Made by a program: the position numbers and the translations under genes. From Holacanthus passer (lineage: Eukaryota > Chordata > Actinopteri > Pomacanthidae), in assembly GCA_025331565.1 (NCBI GenBank), contig JAFREQ010000042.1, positions 4,494,501 to 4,558,500 on the forward strand: a stretch of DNA of 64,000 nt, written 5' to 3'. Below the pieces are notes generated by a model. The model saw nothing but the letters and a program-made list of their open reading frames with translations, did not search any database and was not told where the DNA came from. Every line of letters starts with the position of its first letter. The stretch's first letter is position 1. This document shows, one piece after another, positions 50,484-63,149 of this stretch.

Positions 50484-50555
50484 AGGGGGCACCCAGATTT
50501 GAACTGGGGACCTCTTGATCTGCAGTCAAATGCTCTACCACTGAGCTACACCCCC
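50484..50555 (-). tRNA. trnC-GCA: tRNA-Cys (anticodon GCA), copy 4
   Basis: A minus-strand 72-nt cloverleaf, the same as copy 2 except that position 7 is G (GGGGGTG), still pairing as a wobble with T. T-arm CCCAG-TTCAAAT-CTGGG and anticodon GCA are intact. The nearest TTTT on its strand is about 30 bases downstream. Confidence 0.93.
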
Positions 50556-53500
50556 TGCAGCCTCCACCATGATGGAGGTGCCTTTGTTTTCCTTTGTCCA
50601 TGCAGTTTGACTCTGTTTATAACTAATGTAAACAGTCTGAGCACGTGTGACCCAGCTTTGCAGCATGTTGTACATAACAATACAGCTTTGTGAAATATGC
50701 TTTAAGCAAGCAAACTTGGAGCTTTAAACCTCATAAGAGCTATAATACACACGTGATCCTGATCATGTTGTTGCATGTTTATTTGATCTCTGCGTCCCTT
50801 TTTTTCATATGTCTTTTAGGTTCAGTTGCCAAAAGACTCTGCAAAATAAGATTATAAGAGCCCTGCATCCCTGTGGCTGCAGATAAAGAAGTTTAAACTC
50901 TTCACACTCGCTCTGTTGATAATACACATTATATACAATCATAGCAGCGAGTCCATATGTGGAGTGCTCCCCTCATTTTTATTTATCTACACTAAATTGT
51001 ATGACTTTAATCTGGAGTTGGTCTATTCATCTGTGAACACTCTGAGCATGATTTACTTATGGTCACATAACTTTATATACTGTATAAACATGGAGAGAAA
51101 CACACTTTCTCATTTCTGTCTGTTGGCCATAAATATTTACATAAACACTGAATTATTAATTTTAATGACAACATTTACAATGACACGAACAGACTCAGAC
51201 TAAAATCACTCACTACATGAAGATTGACTGTATTATAGTTTTATTTCTTACATTTCTCTGCTGTTTTTGTGTATAAAAAGTGGAACAACATTTTTTTTGT
51301 CTTGAACTGTTCTGAGTGAATTACATTTTTACAGGCCATTGTGTTATTTCCTGCAGCTCTACATACTTTATATTTGCTCCTTGCTGAGCCTTAGTTTGTG
51401 AATTCCATTTGTTTTCCTAACCTTTTCTTTTAAACCCCATAAAATTTATTGCAGTACAAAACAGATGACTGATGTTCTTCGAGTTGGCAGAGCTGCCGAC
51501 TGTCTCCATCACATGTGCAGCAGCAAGACCGAGCCACACTTCATTTCATACTTTGACTCATCAGCCTTTAGATTCTCATCTCTAATTAGCAGGAAGGAGA
51601 CGAGTTAACCTGAGGTGAACGGATGCTCTGGCATCTCCGTGAGCATGTGATGTGTACGTTATCATCCAGGATCATGCGATGCCAAGACGCACATATGCAC
51701 ACACACGTGGAAGCGCGCAGCTATCACCTCCTCGGGCTCTGGCTCACCTGCACACCCAGAGACTCATTAGAAGAGAAAGGAGGACGAGTAGGAAGGAGGA
51801 AGGAGCTGAGGGAGGGAGGGAGGAAAGGAGGAGGAGGAGGCGGAGAGTCTGTGTGTGAATGACGGCAGCTGTTTGTGTGTGTAATGTATTGAATTAGTAT
51901 GTAATATATGATGAATTAGACACATAATCTGTCCCAGTAACCAAGTTAAAGGGCATTGGTGAAGCAAGAGCTCCTGAGGGGAAAAGCTGCTCTGTGGTTG
52001 TGTCTGTGTGTATATATGTGTGAATTTGTGTGTGTGTGTGTGCGTGTGTGAGTCAGACTCAGAGTGACTCAGAATTAGATGTTTCTTGTTGTGTCTTCAG
52101 GCTGGGATGGAGCGTATTCGACATGTGTGGATGTGTGTGTGTGTGTGTGTGTCTACATGTGTAGGTGCATGTGCAGAGCACCTTTGCCTTTGGTGACAGG
52201 TTTAGAGGGCAGAGGGAATGTGTGTGTGTGTGTGTGTTTAAACCTCTGAATGTGTGCGCTCTCAAACTACTGTACATGTGTGTTATTCTTATTCATATTA
52301 TTCACGTTCTCCAGGGAAGTGGCCAGTCTTTCATTACAGTGTGTGTTCACTTGTTTGACAGACCTTTACCTGAGGCGACGGCTGCTGCTAAATATCACAC
52401 ACCTGGATGCACAGCGTGCGCCGCCCCCTCTCATTCCGTGTCTTGTAAGACCCTATTGCCATGCTAATAATATCCAACAAATCACACAGCACTTTCACCT
52501 TGATGAGTCTTCGTCAGAGGGGCCATACGGCACATGCAGGATTAGGGATGACTTCATTTACCGCAGCGTATCTTTAATACCGCAGGAGCTGAAAAGCCGG
52601 GCAGAGGGAAGACGGATGAAGGAGAGGAACGTGTCTTTAAATAACATCAAAAATATGTATAAATACCACAGCTGGTTCCAAACTTATTGTCATCTATTCG
52701 ATCTGTTTGTGCTGCCAGCGCCGGTTGGATTTAGGATGTTGGTTGAATGTTGGATGCTTTTGCTATATGTGTACGTGCACACAGGATTTTTTTGATTTAT
52801 GACAGAAAACTTGATGATTAAAGAGCAAAAAAAAAAAAATGTAGTAGTGGTTTGTATCTTATGATATTGTGTATGATAAACTATGTTACACTATTACAAT
52901 CATAACAGTAATGATATAAAAATAATTGATCATCAGTCAAATATAATACAGTAAAGAAAACAATGACAAGTTAATCAATAAATGCACAAATATATAAATG
53001 AACAAACAAGCAGACTCTGGTCGACATTCAGAAGTTTTTTCATTAATATTTCAATAAACTATGTGAAATAGGTAAACTGATTTTTCATTTGATTATTTAT
53101 AGTATAGTGTATAGAATAGTATAGTACTAGTACAGACAAACTAATATGTAATGATATTCATCACCTTGATCTCCAGTCACAAAAATCTCTTCTTTATATA
53201 CTGTTGTGTCACTTAATTTTTTATCTGCAAAGCAAATATTAACAAGCAGCGAAAATGGTTGCACATTAATTTTAAAATGCTAAATTGGAGTTTAAATGAT
53301 TTTAGCAGCATGCAAATTTCAGCAATCTTCACACGGCTGCATCTTTTTGCAGATCTTTCATGTTCAGTTAATGTATCAGTTAGAAGACGTGACATTAGAA
53401 TAAATGAAGTTGAACTGGCTGTATGGGCCTGCTGCATTCACTGTCCTGGCCTATGTGTCAGTAAAGGACTGTGGTAACCCACTTATGCAGCTGGATTTGC

Positions 53501-53586
53501 ATTGAGTGAATTGAAGCGAAAGATTTAAATGGCATCAGTCTTGCTATTAAAGCAAAGCAAAACATCAGACAAACAGGGAGGAGCAG

Positions 53587-53629
<43 letters not shown>
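53587..53629. repeat. (CT)n(GT)n compound microsatellite
   Basis: A CT run continues directly into a GT run in non-coding DNA. Confidence 0.9.
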
Positions 53630-54853
53630 AGCAGGGGGAGTGCTGTCCCTTGCCTCCGCTCAGTGTGTGCAGCAGCTGCAGCTTTCAGCCTCCGTCTACA
53701 CTGTAGGGGCCATTCTGCTGTCTGAAAGACTGATAGATACAAAGAGTAGAATGGTGATGAGAGATGACTCAGAGGATAGCGCTGATGGTGCGTTTCAAAC
53801 ACACTCATTCCCCCTGTGCACGCTGCAATTCAACATGTGTATGAAGTGAAAACAAAAACCACGCTCACGGGTCAAGGATTCAAAGCGGGCTCTAAAATAA
53901 GGGTTCTACTGTTAGGAGCTGTTTTTGGACGAGGAGATCCCGAGGGTAACGTGGTCATCAAAGCGTGTGTCGATTTCACAACAGGCCTGAGGGTGGGAAA
54001 ATCTTGACTGGATTTGGAGAGAGTCGTCCACTCCCCTCCCTCTTCCCCTGATATGTCTTATCCTTCGTTGTCTTCTGTCCACGACACAGGGAGAAAACCC
54101 CCCCCCCCACCGTGGATACAGATGTTGACCTACGCCTGATGCACACATATGTTACAGAGGCAAACCCTGCGAGCGGAGCAATCAATTCTCACACTAGAGA
54201 AACAAACAGGCATGCATGTACACGTAAACACACAAAGGCAGCTCAACACGCATGGCGCCCACAGTCTAATGAGACAAAATCAGCGAGAGGGCATGAATGG
54301 ACCGCCTTGTTTCAGCACATGGCACCGAGCGCTGAGCAGAGACAAAGCTCTCATGCAACATCCCCATTCATAGTCTGGCACTGAGGGCAGAAAATGGAGC
54401 TCGCTCACTAGCCAGCTCACAGTATAGAGGCATTATAATATCTGAAACAGAGGGGGGGCTCGGCACACTAGTATCCCCTCGGTCCTCACCATCCCCCACC
54501 TTCCTCCCTGTGGGCCATCGCTACCCGCCCCCACTAATCCCAACTCACTCACCCTTCCGCCAACCTCCCTCGTTCTACTGTTCTCCGTCCCCATCCCCCT
54601 CTCCAAAACCTCCACTTTCTCCTGCTCATCATCATCCATAAGGACAGACACTCTCTCTTTGCACATCACATACGCCGCATGCCACTGGATGTGAATAACG
54701 GTTCGGTCTATGTAGAGTTGGAGGTCATGTATATACAGTACGGTCCCTGTGGGCCAATAACCGCATATACAACCCAACCATAACTCCTGGGGGGGAAAAG
54801 CTGGTTTTAAATGATACTGGGGTAAAGATTTGACCTTGATCACAACATGTAAT

Positions 54854-54935
54854 GTTTATTTTCTCCATTCATTTGGTCAATAAAATGTCAGAAAACAGTA
54901 AAGAATGTCTCTGCAAAATGCACAGAAAGCAGGGT
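54854..54935 (+). repeat. MITE-like dispersed repeat, 5' fragment
   Basis: Contains TTTATTTTCTCCATTCATTT, then GGTCAATAAAATGTCAG and AAAACAGTAAAGAATGTC, corresponding to the left part of the family seen at 2897 and 4258. The remainder is missing. Confidence 0.4.
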
Positions 54936-55667
54936 GCCACTCTTTTATTCATGTATATACAAGTCTTCTATTGTAACTAATGCTTTATTAGTGGTTAATA
55001 AATCAATTATTAATTTTTATAGTGTCATAATAAGCCATTAATGAGAGTCAAGTTAGGGCTGTCGTGATGTATAAGCTCTTTGTAAGCTCTGTTCAAACTC
55101 TTTAATTCATCAAAAAATCTATTTATCAGCAACTTATTAACCTTTTCAATGCCAGACTCATTGGATTACTGTAGTGAAATAGCCTTTTATTAACAATTTA
55201 CTAATATTTATTAATGCATTGCTTATTTCAAATGGAGAACCATATTAGCTTTTATTAATGACTGGCTCACTTTCTAATAAGCCAGTGTTCACTAGTCTTA
55301 AAATAAACCCATGACACATGTTTCAAATGTCACTAAGAGGAGGCCAGTTCAAGCAAAGACACTGTTGGTGAATTTAAGTGTCACTGTAAATTGTAATTGT
55401 ATTGCAGTAATGGGCGGTCAGGAACAAATTCTGTAAGTGTATGTTGTTATTTCTCTCCTAGTTTTATTTGAATACATTTCAGTCTGGTAAAAAGTTAAAG
55501 TAATTCAACTGAAAATGCAAAGATTAAAAGACAAAAGCAAGTCATGGTAGAGGCAGATATACACTTCCTGTGATTTACTAACAAAGCACTTTGTCACAAC
55601 TGAAACCCTTTATAAGGTGTGTTTTTAGCGAGTGCTGTCATCTCTCATTCATAATGTGTGAACATCA

Positions 55668-55739
55668 GGGGGTATAGCTCAGTGGCAGAGCATTTGACTG
55701 CAGATCAAGAGGTCCCCAGTTCAACTCTGGGTGCCCCCT
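55668..55739 (+). tRNA. trnC-GCA: tRNA-Cys (anticodon GCA), copy 5
   Basis: A 72-nt cloverleaf with acceptor GGGGGTA/TGCCCCC, D-arm GCTCAGTGGCAGAGC, anticodon GCA and T-arm CCCAG-TTCAACT-CTGGG, all paired. A TTTT lies about 28 bases downstream. A short T-arm-like scrap (CTCAACTCCAGATGCCCC, about 55845-55865) follows 100 bases later. Confidence 0.94.
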
Positions 55740-57915
55740 GCTCCATTACACTGACACTAACACATCTTTTGTTCTCTGCTCAAGCTGAAGGCAAATTTCA
55801 AACCGTGTGTGTGTGCATCTACCAGCAGCTCAGACGCTTCCTAGCTCAACTCCAGATGCCCCCCTGAAACGTGTATACATAAAACTCAAGTGCCACTTTT
55901 ACCTTGTGTAGTCAAACAGGCCAGAAGGAGGAGCTTTGCACTGGGAATGGTGTTTATGTACATAGCTGTGTTTTGAGTGTCCATGGCAGCCATTGACGAG
56001 CAAACAGAGAAGAAATGAAGACCACCGGAAGCAAAGACACGGCTGTACTGTTTTACACTTCCCGACAGCTCTTTCTCTAAAAGATTTGTGTGCACCTTAT
56101 TAATACCTGAGAAAAAAACATAAATAATAGAGGGTAGCAAAGCAGCATTTATTACGGCCTCCTATTAAACAAGATTTGAAGGAGGTGGTTTCGATTCTCA
56201 TATTTTTTACCACTAGCTCTTATTTTGGAAGGACCCTCCAAAGCGAGGGTGGCTCTGAAAGGGTTAACCAAGCCTTCAGCTCAGCTCAGAAACAGCATAA
56301 AAGAAGTATTAATGAATGTCTCTTTGCTGTTAACTTTTTGCTGCAGACAATCCTTAGACTTTTTTTGGAGCAAATCGTGGTTTTCTAAGGGCAAAATGCT
56401 TAATTTTAATTTAGCTATGAAAAGAATGTGCAAAGTTTAAAACCCCCCATCGTTTCATGTTTGTGTGGCTGTAGTCCGGTGCACACACACCGTCTTGCTC
56501 TTATCCATTAGAGGGTTTTGGATGCTGTCAGTGAGACGCAGCAATGATGTGAAACGAACTGCTAACAAGCCGTGGAGGGCAGGAATAGCCCCCTGCAGAG
56601 CAAAACACTTACAGACTTCAACACGAGGGTCAATTACTGGAGGCACGCACACACAAAAAAACACACCATTTCTTCACTTATTGATGAGATTGATTTCTTG
56701 TGCTCGGGGGTACTTCCCTGTCAGCTCATACGTACAGGAGCTGATTAGAGAGGTGATTTATGACAGACCATGAATAATGGCTCTCTGAGCTCAGCTAGAT
56801 CGACCTGAGAGGGGAGACGCTGGAGATGCACGGCGAAAAAAGACAAATGGGTTAAGCGAGGTAAAGCGGGACAGAGGGAACGAGATGAAGGGGGACATAA
56901 GAGCATTAGGACGCTCCTGTGCAGAAGCCCGGCTTTGCTGTGAAGCTCATTGTCTCGCGCCAAAGCAGACCTGAGACCTGCCAACTGCGCTCATTCCCCT
57001 CTGCTCTGTCAGGGCCGACTCTTTAAAGGCTCACCTTCCAGATGACAAACACACTTAACGCGAGGTATTAATAGAATGTAAATCACAAACGGGTCCCTCA
57101 GGATGTAATACAATGCAACAACTCTAATGAGGGACTGATTAACAGCTGTCCTATTAAAGTCATCCTTTTCTTAGCACCTGACATTTCACTTTAAACAAGT
57201 TAATAGCTTAACTTCCACGCCTCTAGCTAGCGTGAAATTGGCACTTAGGGCATCGTGAGTCGTGGACATCTATTTAGGGTGTGACAATGAGTCAATCAGT
57301 TATGAACACGCATGACTTCCTGCAGAAATTAATTAGCATTGTGTAATGAAATGTGGCTTTCGCCCCGTGGCAGCAGGCTGTTTAAATCAGACATCTTAGA
57401 GGAGCATCCACCGACTTCAGGATCCAAGGCTCCGTGTTACAGCGTCTGATGGCAGCGGCCCCACACACACACATGCTGCCAGGAAGGAGAGCACACAGAG
57501 GCCAAATGCCACTGCCAGCCGCGGTTGAATTTGTTTACTCCAGATAAGTAGAGACATCCTTGCCATCGCAGTGAGTGAACGCTGAGAGGATGATTTTGGG
57601 TGAGCTTCAGTGGAGGGCGAGGGGAGGGGTGGACGTCTGCGTGCTCAGGGCTCGTGTTTGGCGTGTATACGTGCGCATTAACACGCTCGCATGCGCCCCT
57701 GTGATGCACAGAGGAACTCCATATTCTAATTAAGGTTTTCTTTGGGTTAAGCTGTTCACATGAACCCTTGATAATCTGCAAATGAGTCTCTCTGTTGACA
57801 TGAATGATTCACTCAACACCAATATTCTCGTCCACCTGTGGTGTCTGGTCCACAGATTGAGCAGTCTGTTACCAGCTGCCCTTTCTCTCTCTCTCTCTCT
57901 CTCTCTTTTATGCAG
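55740..57915. other. Non-coding, low-repeat region
   Basis: About 2 kb that is poor in simple repeats and of mixed composition, especially 56230-56640 and 57040-57410. Both contain homeodomain-like TAATTA words and read like conserved non-coding DNA. No gene recognised. A (CT)n run at 57884-57906 leads into a possible acceptor at 57915. Confidence 0.45.
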
Positions 57916-58056
57916 ATTACAATTTCTGGACTAGGATCAGTATTTCTCATGCATTATTTTTTTGCAATAATGGAAAGAAAAGATCTCTCCAAAGAGACTT
58001 CCAAGAAAGTACGAGACCAACCTGACTCTTCATCCGGTTCAGAAAAAGAGCCATAA
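57916..58056 (+). CDS. Possible terminal exon encoding a membrane-anchored tail
   Basis: A 47-codon open stretch that starts right after a long CT tract ending in TTTTATGCAG, a good acceptor, and ends with TAA at 58054-58056. The peptide begins ITISGLGSVFLMHYFFAIM, a plausible membrane segment, then MERKDLSKETSKKVR and a Ser/Glu-rich hydrophilic end (SSSGSEKEP). This looks like the last exon of a small single-pass membrane protein. I do not recognise the family and cannot find upstream exons, so it may equally be chance. AT-rich codon use differs from the other genes here. Confidence 0.2.
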   Translation: MTISGLGSVFLMHYFFAIMERKDLSKETSKKVRDQPDSSSGSEKEP

Positions 58057-61000
58057 AAGACATATATTTATTTTCATGTAATTAATATAAAGAAGAAATA
58101 ATAACAGCAGCATTTCATAGTGTTTAAGTCTTTTATGTGAGATAATCTATGCAATATTTTTTTGCTGAGATGCATCTACAATCATACAATCCTTAGTTTG
58201 ATTTTGTGCAGGTGCTCGAAAAGCAAAAGAAGTCAAATGATATCTACCAGAGGAACAATCATCACATAGCAACTTCTCAGTATCAGAGTATATGAGTGAA
58301 ACTTTGGGCTGTGTTCATAGAAATACTCTGCATAATGTGAAGAATGTCAATATACTGAAGTCAGAAAAGAATATATTTTGAAGGCTTGAAACATTGATTT
58401 TCACTGATTTCAGAGAGGAGAACACAACATCTCTGTACAACATTTTGTCTTCTTATAACAGCAGTTTGTCTGTCGCCTTGAGGGGATACTTAACCCTCTG
58501 CTGGGAGCTGCTTGGGGTTAAGCATCTCACCCAAGGATGCTTCAGCGCATCCTTCCAGTTGTGGGACACCCAATCAAAAGAACATACTAATGTGCTGGCA
58601 GACACCGACCCTGACCCTGTTTCTTCTGACAAATCCACAGGACATCATTCATATTTATATCTGGCCATGGCTGGGCCACGAATGACGAGGGACAAGGATC
58701 TCCCGATAAGTCAGTGCCAGTGCGTACCATTCATCAGACATCATCCACTTTCATCTGAGTGAACCACGGCCACTATCACTCCACTGCCACTGTACTCGCC
58801 TTAAGGAGCAGAGCGGGCTGACTGAAGACCCCGACTGCAGGAAGGGCCAAGGTTTATCAAACCACAATGCTCGGAGACAGAGTTGATCCAGAGTTCAGCC
58901 TGAATTCATTAAAAAGCTTCGCAGAGATCCACCACACAGAGACATGCACGGCACTATAAATGACAGATTACCAGGAGAGAGTCAAGAGGTAAATGGACGA
59001 AAGAGCACGGCAGCAACCCTGATTTTAGCCATGATGCCGACATATGTCGAGAAACGGTGATGTCAGTCTGTTGTGTGGTTCTGTCGGTCCAGATTGAAAA
59101 TATCTCTACAGCTATTGGACAGGTTGGCATGACTTTTGGTAAGAAGAGGAATCAGAGGAGGAATCCTGATGACTTTGGTGATCACCTCTAGCAACAAATA
59201 TGAGGTTTGGTATTGATCAGCCTCAGATGTACTTTGTGTTCAGTGCACTAAATCTAATTATGACAATAGATTTTTTTTTCTTCTTGTGGCTGAATCACTA
59301 AAAAAAAAAGACAGTTACAGTGATACAGTTTGTCTCCACTTCCATAAAACAGAAGCCTTGTTAAGACACATTTCTCCAAAGTTTGCCTCTTAGAGAAACT
59401 CATGAGACTTTAAGCAGGTTATTTCAAGTACTAAAGAATTGGTGTGTGTGTTAAAGAGTCAACTGGAGATGGTGTTTTTCCTGAATGCTATAAGTTAGTT
59501 TTGTTTCTTATTGTCTCTTTAGGAAGAAAGACATGGTTTAAATGATTTGGTATCTGAGTATGCTGCGAAAAAATCTGTGTAAAGTCTTAAAGTTCTCGAT
59601 GAACATAATCCATATTTCCATATTTCATGTAACACAACTTCTCCCAGAAATCTGTTGTCTTTTGTTCTCCTTGTTTGTAGCTCTCAGTCCCTATTTCGTA
59701 TTCAGAAACACACCCTGGCTCCTTCTCTGTTATTGCTGGTTGAGGTGCCGTCTCTCTGAGCTGTCTTTTAATGAGAGTCATGGATTGGACCGCTATTTTG
59801 TTTACTGTTTAGAGATCAAAACGTACCAGAGACCACAAAAAAAAAAAAGATGAAATGGAGGCTCAGAGAAACAGAGCAGACAAGTCAATGCAAAGCTGCC
59901 AACATTAAGAATTGATTCACAGCTACAGCCAAATTCAGCAGATGGTGAGTGAATGCAAACGGATCTGAGCAATCAAATTTCCCACAAAACACTTAAAGGA
60001 TGCAGAAAAAGGGGAGGAAAGAAAAGATTGAAAATGCATAAGAGGGCTGGAGGAGCTGAGACGGAAACATAGTCAATGACTGGAGAACAAAAAGAGCCTT
60101 TTTGCAGCAATATGTTCTCGCCTACGGTTACACTTGTTCCAATGCAACTTTAATCAGGCAATCATGCTTGCCATGTCAACTGACAGGTCGGGTTGTGCAA
60201 AAATTGGATTTTACTCACACTGACATTGGATCTGAAACCCAGAAATGACAGAAGCCAGGCTCACATTGTCATCAACACAGCCTGGATGCCGTCCAGCCAC
60301 AATGAGAGAACAAGCAACGCAAAGAGAAGAGAAAGGACCGAGAGAAAAGAATGGAGGGACAGATTGAAATAGAACTGAAGAGGTATTTTGAGGCCATGTT
60401 TAGACATATTGCAATGTGATGTTTATTGAATCAGACCGTTAAGATCAGTATTAAAAAACCGTGTTGGAATACAACCACAGCACAAACCAAAAGAAATGCT
60501 AGAAAAAGACAAGTCTGACTACGAATTGCCTGAAGATATAAACCACACCTTCTCAGAGCCGAGACTATAGACTGCATAAATCGATTGCTGCCCGAGGCAA
60601 ATCCTACAGGCCGCCTCGCAGCCGAGCCGAGGCGCCCGGCGTGCACGGCAGCCTGATGAAATCTCCTACATCACATTAAAGACCACACAGCGCTGTGCTT
60701 ACATTCGCCTGCATCAGGATACGGGCAGAATAAAGTCGCTTCTCGTTTACGGCTTCGTACGGCTTCTCTTATAATAAGAGATAAAATATGCATGAGGATA
60801 TAATGTAAGACGGAAAAAACGTCTCCGAGTCGTTTTGTATTCATGATACAAGATTTCTGTTCCAGCCCAATTTTTGATAATATTTTTGTCCGCACTTTGT
60901 CTGCAAAGCCCATCAGTGTATTTACATTCAGTTATTATCTCTCTATATAGTGTTTCTTATTAGTAGTCCACCATCGCTGCACTTGATTCAGATGTCTACC

Positions 61001-62934
61001 TACACACAGTTCACAGGAACTGGTGCACACGTAATCCACAGCAACTTTATCACATTGATAACGTCTCACTGTGTCCTTCTACTTTTCACTGTGTCAAAGC
61101 TATATTGAGTTACTGTCCTCCTGCCGCTGCTACACATTAAAGTTGTTCAACTTGCGAAACACAAGGTGGCTTTAATTGTGAAGCAGCTACAAGAACGTGT
61201 TCACCACAGCCGTTGGCAGTGACTTTGATTGGTTATCAAAAATGCATCTGGAAAAAGGAGACAACAGCCATTTTTGGGAATTTTTTTTTTTTTGTCAGCG
61301 GATCATTGCTAATTTTTGCAAGGGAGTAATTAGGTGGCAGCCACAGCGAGCTGCAGATGAGAGGCTGCACACCTCCAGCTCCTCAGCAAGGTAACCAACT
61401 TTACTATACTTTACCTTCTGTTCATGCTTTTGACTGACTTCTTCATTAAAACAACATAGGTTTGTTTGGCTGCACACATGCACCAGTTGCTCTGTTGTAT
61501 TCTGACAAAGTCATTGCTCCAGGAGTGTTTGCTTTGGTATTAAACCACAGTCGCTGTTAGCACAGTATCCCTGGGTGTTGCCGAGGATTACAACTCTAAA
61601 GACGGGGAGAATAAGAATATGTACTGAAAGGGATAAATCATCAGGCTTAGTGCATGAGACAGGTTCGCTGACCTCAGGGAGAAATGTGTGTGTCTGCTCC
61701 GAGGGTCGGACACAGAGGTGGGCTGAAGCTGAGGGGTCACGACTGCTCCTGTGCCCTCGTGCCAAAGCAGAGACGTTAGCGTTGATGAGATCCAGAGACA
61801 GTCGCAGTGTGCCAGCCGAGGAAGCTGCTGCTGCCGCTCTCCCCTACGGCCTGCGCATACAATCACTAAGTCATTATCATTCTCAGAACAAACACGTTCT
61901 TTATGTAATCTTTATGTAAACGGTCTGTCTTAAGGCTTCTTTAGGAGAGAGGCTCAGTTCCCTCGACTGCTAAATGCATTCAAGATGGTCCTGTGCAGCA
62001 GAGGCCCAAACCAAGAATAAACAGAAACAAAGAAAAAACAGAAACGGCACTGAGCTATTTAAAGTTAGGCCTTCAGCATTTCTGTCAAGTGAATCTGTTT
62101 TCCCTTTTTTTTTTTGTTTTAGACGTAGAGTCTCGAAGTGTTAGCTGCAAGGCTATCATCAAGGCTACACTAGTAGCACGAGAGCATCTGTGCATGCCTT
62201 TGGGCTTTTTCCTACCCATCACACCACGGTGGGCTATGGCTCAGATCATCCTGAGGCCTTGTGGCCATGGAAGCCCATTCATGTATGAATGTTACTTTGT
62301 TTAAACATGACTCCAGGAGACAAGACAGAGGAAAGGACAGGACAGGACAGGACTGTCCTGGGAGACACATCACGTGTTGTGATGTAACAGGAAAGAAAAA
62401 AGCAATAGGAGTCACTGCTTTGGTGTTTTGTTTCCCAAAAATGTGGAGACAAGAGGAAGCTGAAAGGTTGCACACGGTGGACTTTCCTCAATTCACTGCT
62501 AACAAAGCATCAGCAACGTGTCTCACAGTGTTATTGAAGTATGTAAATCAATCACAATCAAATCATCCTGTCAATACTGAAAATGACAATTATTTCAATT
62601 AGCTGATTATTTCCTCAAATCATTGATTTCATCCACATTCAGAGGAAGTGATGGTTTCATCTTTCATCTTTTTTCATTTCATATCATTGGAAATAATACA
62701 TAGTTTGCAGCTTCTTGACTGCGTCAGATAAAATAGAAACTTTACAGACACCAATTTTCAGTTCTGGGAACTCGTGGTCTCATGCAAAGAAATTATCACT
62801 AGATAATGAAAGAAATTACTATTTAGAGCCCTAATGAGATCGTTTCACATGATTTGGCAGAGAAGTTCAATTTTGAAGGAATACATTTATTAAAATAATT
62901 TCACTGGTAAATAAGGGCGCAAAATTGCTTTTTA
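58057..62934. other. Non-coding stretch, right part of the gene desert
   Basis: No confident gene. Sequence at about 58480-58570 resembles a dispersed teleost repeat in memory (GGGGTTAAGCATCTCACCCA-type). A CpG-rich core in otherwise AT-rich, low-repeat DNA lies at 60420-60920, and an exon-like segment with acceptor and donor at 61301-61391 has no recognisable product. Poly-A/T runs occur at 59271-59279, 59838-59849 and 61280-61294. Confidence 0.45.
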
Positions 62935-63140
62935 TTCATCTTTAGTTCACTTTGTCTTGTTTGACCATTAGTCCAAAACCAAAAGATATTCAGTTTATTT
63001 TCACAGACGACAAAGAAAAACATCATATCTTCACATCTGTAAAGCTGGAATCAGTGAGGTATTTTTGCTGAAACAATAAATCATCACATAGCTGCTGACT
63101 AATGACTAAATCATGGACTAATTGATTCATTTTTTCACCC
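62935..63140 (+). repeat. MITE-like dispersed repeat, copy 5
   Basis: It contains CTTGTTTGACCATTAGTCC, AAAACCAAAAGATATTCAG, CAAAGAAAAACATCATATC and CTGTAAAGCTGGAATCAGTG, the right-hand blocks of the family in the usual order. It ends in CTAATGACTAAATCATGGAC before the usual terminus is lost. Confidence 0.5.
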
Positions 63141-63149
63141 CTAAAAACG

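Larger units (their letters stand above)
50560..55660. other. Non-coding stretch between tRNA-Cys copies 4 and 5
   Basis: Holds TG-rich sequence (52010-52230), (CT)n(GT)n at 53587-53629, an AT-rich tract, a low-repeat block (about 52330-52770) and a partial MITE-like repeat (54854-54935). An internally repetitive AT-rich region rich in TTATTAATG-like words lies at 54970-55320. The long open frames at 52250-52795 (plus) and 54433-54843 (minus) resemble no protein I know and lack splice or promoter context. Confidence 0.5.

Noticed and set aside
54433..54843. 136-codon minus-strand open frame
   Set aside because: Translation is low in structure and resembles no family; the region is rich in CCCC/TCC repeats that suppress stops on this strand.
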